A DNA stretch of 64,000 bases from Undibacterium sp. Jales W-56 (GTDB lineage Bacteria > Pseudomonadota > Gammaproteobacteria > Burkholderiales > Burkholderiaceae_D). The notes beneath the pieces were generated by a model that saw nothing but the letters and a program-made list of their open reading frames with translations, did no database searches and was not told the DNA's origin. Made by a program: the position numbers and the translations under genes. Location of the stretch: NCBI RefSeq assembly GCF_025548535.1, contig NZ_JAJLQW010000004.1:186001-250000 (forward strand), in the 5' to 3' direction. Of this stretch, positions 62,494 through 64,000 are shown one piece after another. Each line of letters begins with the position of its first letter. Position 1 is the stretch's first letter.

Positions 62494-63174
62494 AACTCCT
62501 CCAAAAATTACCCATCACAAATTGCTTACTATGATACTCAAAAAGTTGCGACTTTGTAACCACATTTTTTTCAGCTCCATTAACTCAGTAGCGAACTTGC
62601 CAGCGTCCTAATCTGGGGCTGGAACTGGAATCGGAGGGTTTAAGCAGGAATCAGTGTGCACAATATATCCACCAATTGGCAAATTTCAGCGGATCGGAAT
62701 GTGACGAAGATACATTTTTCAGTTCGTCTCCGATATTTGGAATTCCATTGGTTTTGCTGCACTCATTGCCAAAGACATAGCTGATTGGGATACAAGTACA
62801 GCCTTGTCGCATGCATCCTGACGACGTGCCAATCGATGCGAGACGACCAACAAGTGATGCACTGTTGGATCGTATGTTGTTGATTTACATTTAAAAATGA
62901 CCCATCGGGGGTGCGGTCAAGTTAACTGAGCTGGCCTCTAGAGTTGCGAATAGAGTGTGGCTTTCGCACTTTTAACCACGCTGATCTAACAGACACGTTC
63001 AGTTTAGATTTCGTTGAACGATAAATAAGAAGAGGAGAAGGACAATATGACAGATCTTGACAACATTTTGCAAAAAAAGAAGTAAAAAGCAAAATTCAGC
63101 GAAAAAACAAATTGGTCGCGGCAATGGGAAAGGGAAACGCACTTTGCGTTCGCAGCCTTTAACTGGGTCATTTT
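62494..63174. other. Gene-free stretch with decayed remnants before the right-hand recombinase
   Basis: No intact gene in about 680 bp. Around 62740-62815 the plus strand reads FAALIAKDIADWDTSTALSH, which resembles the C-terminal region of DUF445 membrane proteins, but it is broken on both sides. TTTACATTTAAAAATGACCC at 62881-62900 resembles terminal repeats of IS21-family elements, with no istA or istB nearby. Both are low-confidence readings of degraded sequence. Confidence 0.4.
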
Positions 63175-64000
63175 TCAGTCATCAGCAACACCCGGATAGC
63201 GGGATGTTTGATCGACTTTTATCTGTTCAGCACGGCACACAAAAAACCGAGTTATCACCTCAGAAATGTCCTGCTTGATCTTCTTTGCCAGACGTTCATC
63301 AATTCTTGCCTTGTTGCCGGGCAGAATGAAGGGCATGCTCTCGCGACCCTTAAGTTTCATGATAGTTCGAATATACATACGGGTCGTCTCAAGATCCGCG
63401 TGTCCGAGCTGTCCTTGCAGAACTTCTTGAAACACAGTGGCGAGCCGTACATCGGGCTCAATATTATGTATTTGGCAGTAGTTCCAAAGCGTGTGAGTTG
63501 CACCCGTATGGCGCAGCATGTGAGGGTGAACTTCCAAACCTGTGCCCCTAAATGCGTCCTCGATCATGTAAGGCTTCACAGGTGCTCCGGTCCGAGTCAG
63601 CCAGAGAATATCTTCCGGACAGGTTCGTCGAGATTTGTCGCGAATGTTGCCGAACTCAAGCGTTGCGTTTGCCCGTTTCATGTAGCTCGAATCAAACAAT
63701 TCTTTCCGGTCTCGGTAATGTGGCTGGATGTAATCCTCATAGATGGCACGCAAAGTATCGCCATAAACATCGATTTCGATCAGCTTGCTTCGCTTGGTCA
63801 GAAGCTTGTAGCGCATTGAATTTCTGTCTTTGCGCTCGAACTCCGGCCAGAGTGGCAAATAGCGGTTGTGGCGATTGGCGTGCAGTGGCATCTCACAAAC
63901 ATCTGCGACACGCAAAAAGGTTTGCATCATTACTTGTGCCAGTACCGCATACACGGGATCAATCTCCTTGAGCGCCCGATACAGCTTACCGTAGTGATCA
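63175..64000 (-). CDS. Tyrosine recombinase/integrase (5' end beyond the window)
   Basis: At least 274 C-terminal residues of a site-specific recombinase; the frame is open through the window edge. All catalytic residues are visible: Arg in TFLRVADVCEMPL, His and Arg in HPHMLRHTGATH, His in GQLGHADLETT and the nucleophilic Tyr in RMYIR. It is unlike the recombinase at 13820, being more compact, with a basic C-terminal tail of about 70 residues. It points back into the island from the right side, and could be part of a second recombinase set or of the module at the island's far end. Confidence 0.88.
   Translation of the reverse strand, partial: DHYGKLYRALKEIDPVYAVLAQVMMQTFLRVADVCEMPLHANRHNRYLPLWPEFERKDRNSMRYKLLTKRSKLIEIDVYGDTLRAIYEDYIQPHYRDRKELFDSSYMKRANATLEFGNIRDKSRRTCPEDILWLTRTGAPVKPYMIEDAFRGTGLEVHPHMLRHTGATHTLWNYCQIHNIEPDVRLATVFQEVLQGQLGHADLETTRMYIRTIMKLKGRESMPFILPGNKARIDERLAKKIKQDISEVITRFFVCRAEQIKVDQTSRYPGVADD

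Noticed and set aside
1-64000. CRISPR arrays
   Set aside because: No series of regularly spaced repeats was seen; the defence region holds only protein-coding systems.

Overview
The window looks like the chromosome of a betaproteobacterium, probably of the Oxalobacteraceae/Burkholderiales type. This is inferred from the LPS gene set, the cobalamin-dependent ribonucleotide reductase and the style of the metal-resistance genes; no rRNA or complete tRNA is present to settle it. It splits into a core segment (1 to about 11.55 kb) and a very large accessory segment (about 11.55 kb to the right edge) that begins inside nrdJ.

Core (1-11.55 kb): an O-antigen/surface polysaccharide block (rhamnosyltransferase-like GT2, SDR epimerase, undecaprenyl-phosphate sugar transferase, FlaA1/CapD-type dehydratase, phosphomannomutase), a terminator, heptosyltransferase I (waaC), a 640-bp gene-free stretch holding a REP doublet and a 208-bp MITE-like element with a target duplication, an EamA transporter, Kdo transferase (waaA), and the first part of class II ribonucleotide reductase nrdJ, which is cut at about 11552.

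Island entry (11.65-18.1 kb): a three-gene recombinase module (a degenerate recombinase with a Cys-rich tail, a complete tyrosine recombinase, and a coiled-coil protein fused to a P-loop kinase), then two unknown minus-strand genes.

Defence region (18.2-33.2 kb): a promoter with a palindrome at the predicted start point, then seven genes joined end to end by 4-8 nt overlaps: WYL regulator, two tandem HsdM, an OLD-family ATPase/TOPRIM nuclease and a UvrD-like helicase (a Gabija-like pair), HsdS and HsdR. This is a type I restriction-modification operon with a Gabija-like module inside it. It is followed by a cluster of three different TIR proteins and a SLOG-like Rossmann protein, the last TIR resembling ThsB of Thoeris. 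A 3' remnant of tRNA-Phe with its terminator closes this block and marks an old integration joint.

Metal region (33.4-57.6 kb): czcICBA followed by a decayed P-II gene; an opposing operon (small His/Asp-rich protein, TolC-type protein, adaptor, CzcA/CnrA-type RND pump, HupE, membrane anchor protein, His-tailed EamA transporter); a divergent rcnR/dmeR-dmeF pair with a small DUF1289 gene; a broken flgB-like gene; and a copper block (NTF2-like, CusF-like, cupredoxin, multicopper oxidase, TolC-type protein, CopL-like).

Right end (57.7-64 kb): assorted small genes, a periplasmic catalase-family protein and several broken genes. Two of the broken genes, cbiZ (adenosylcobinamide amidohydrolase) and a DUF4031 gene, are each split in two, and both are restored in frame if the block 59682-62337 is inverted back. 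A second complete-motif tyrosine recombinase runs off the right edge on the minus strand. The other half of nrdJ is not in the window, so the island's far end lies beyond 64 kb.
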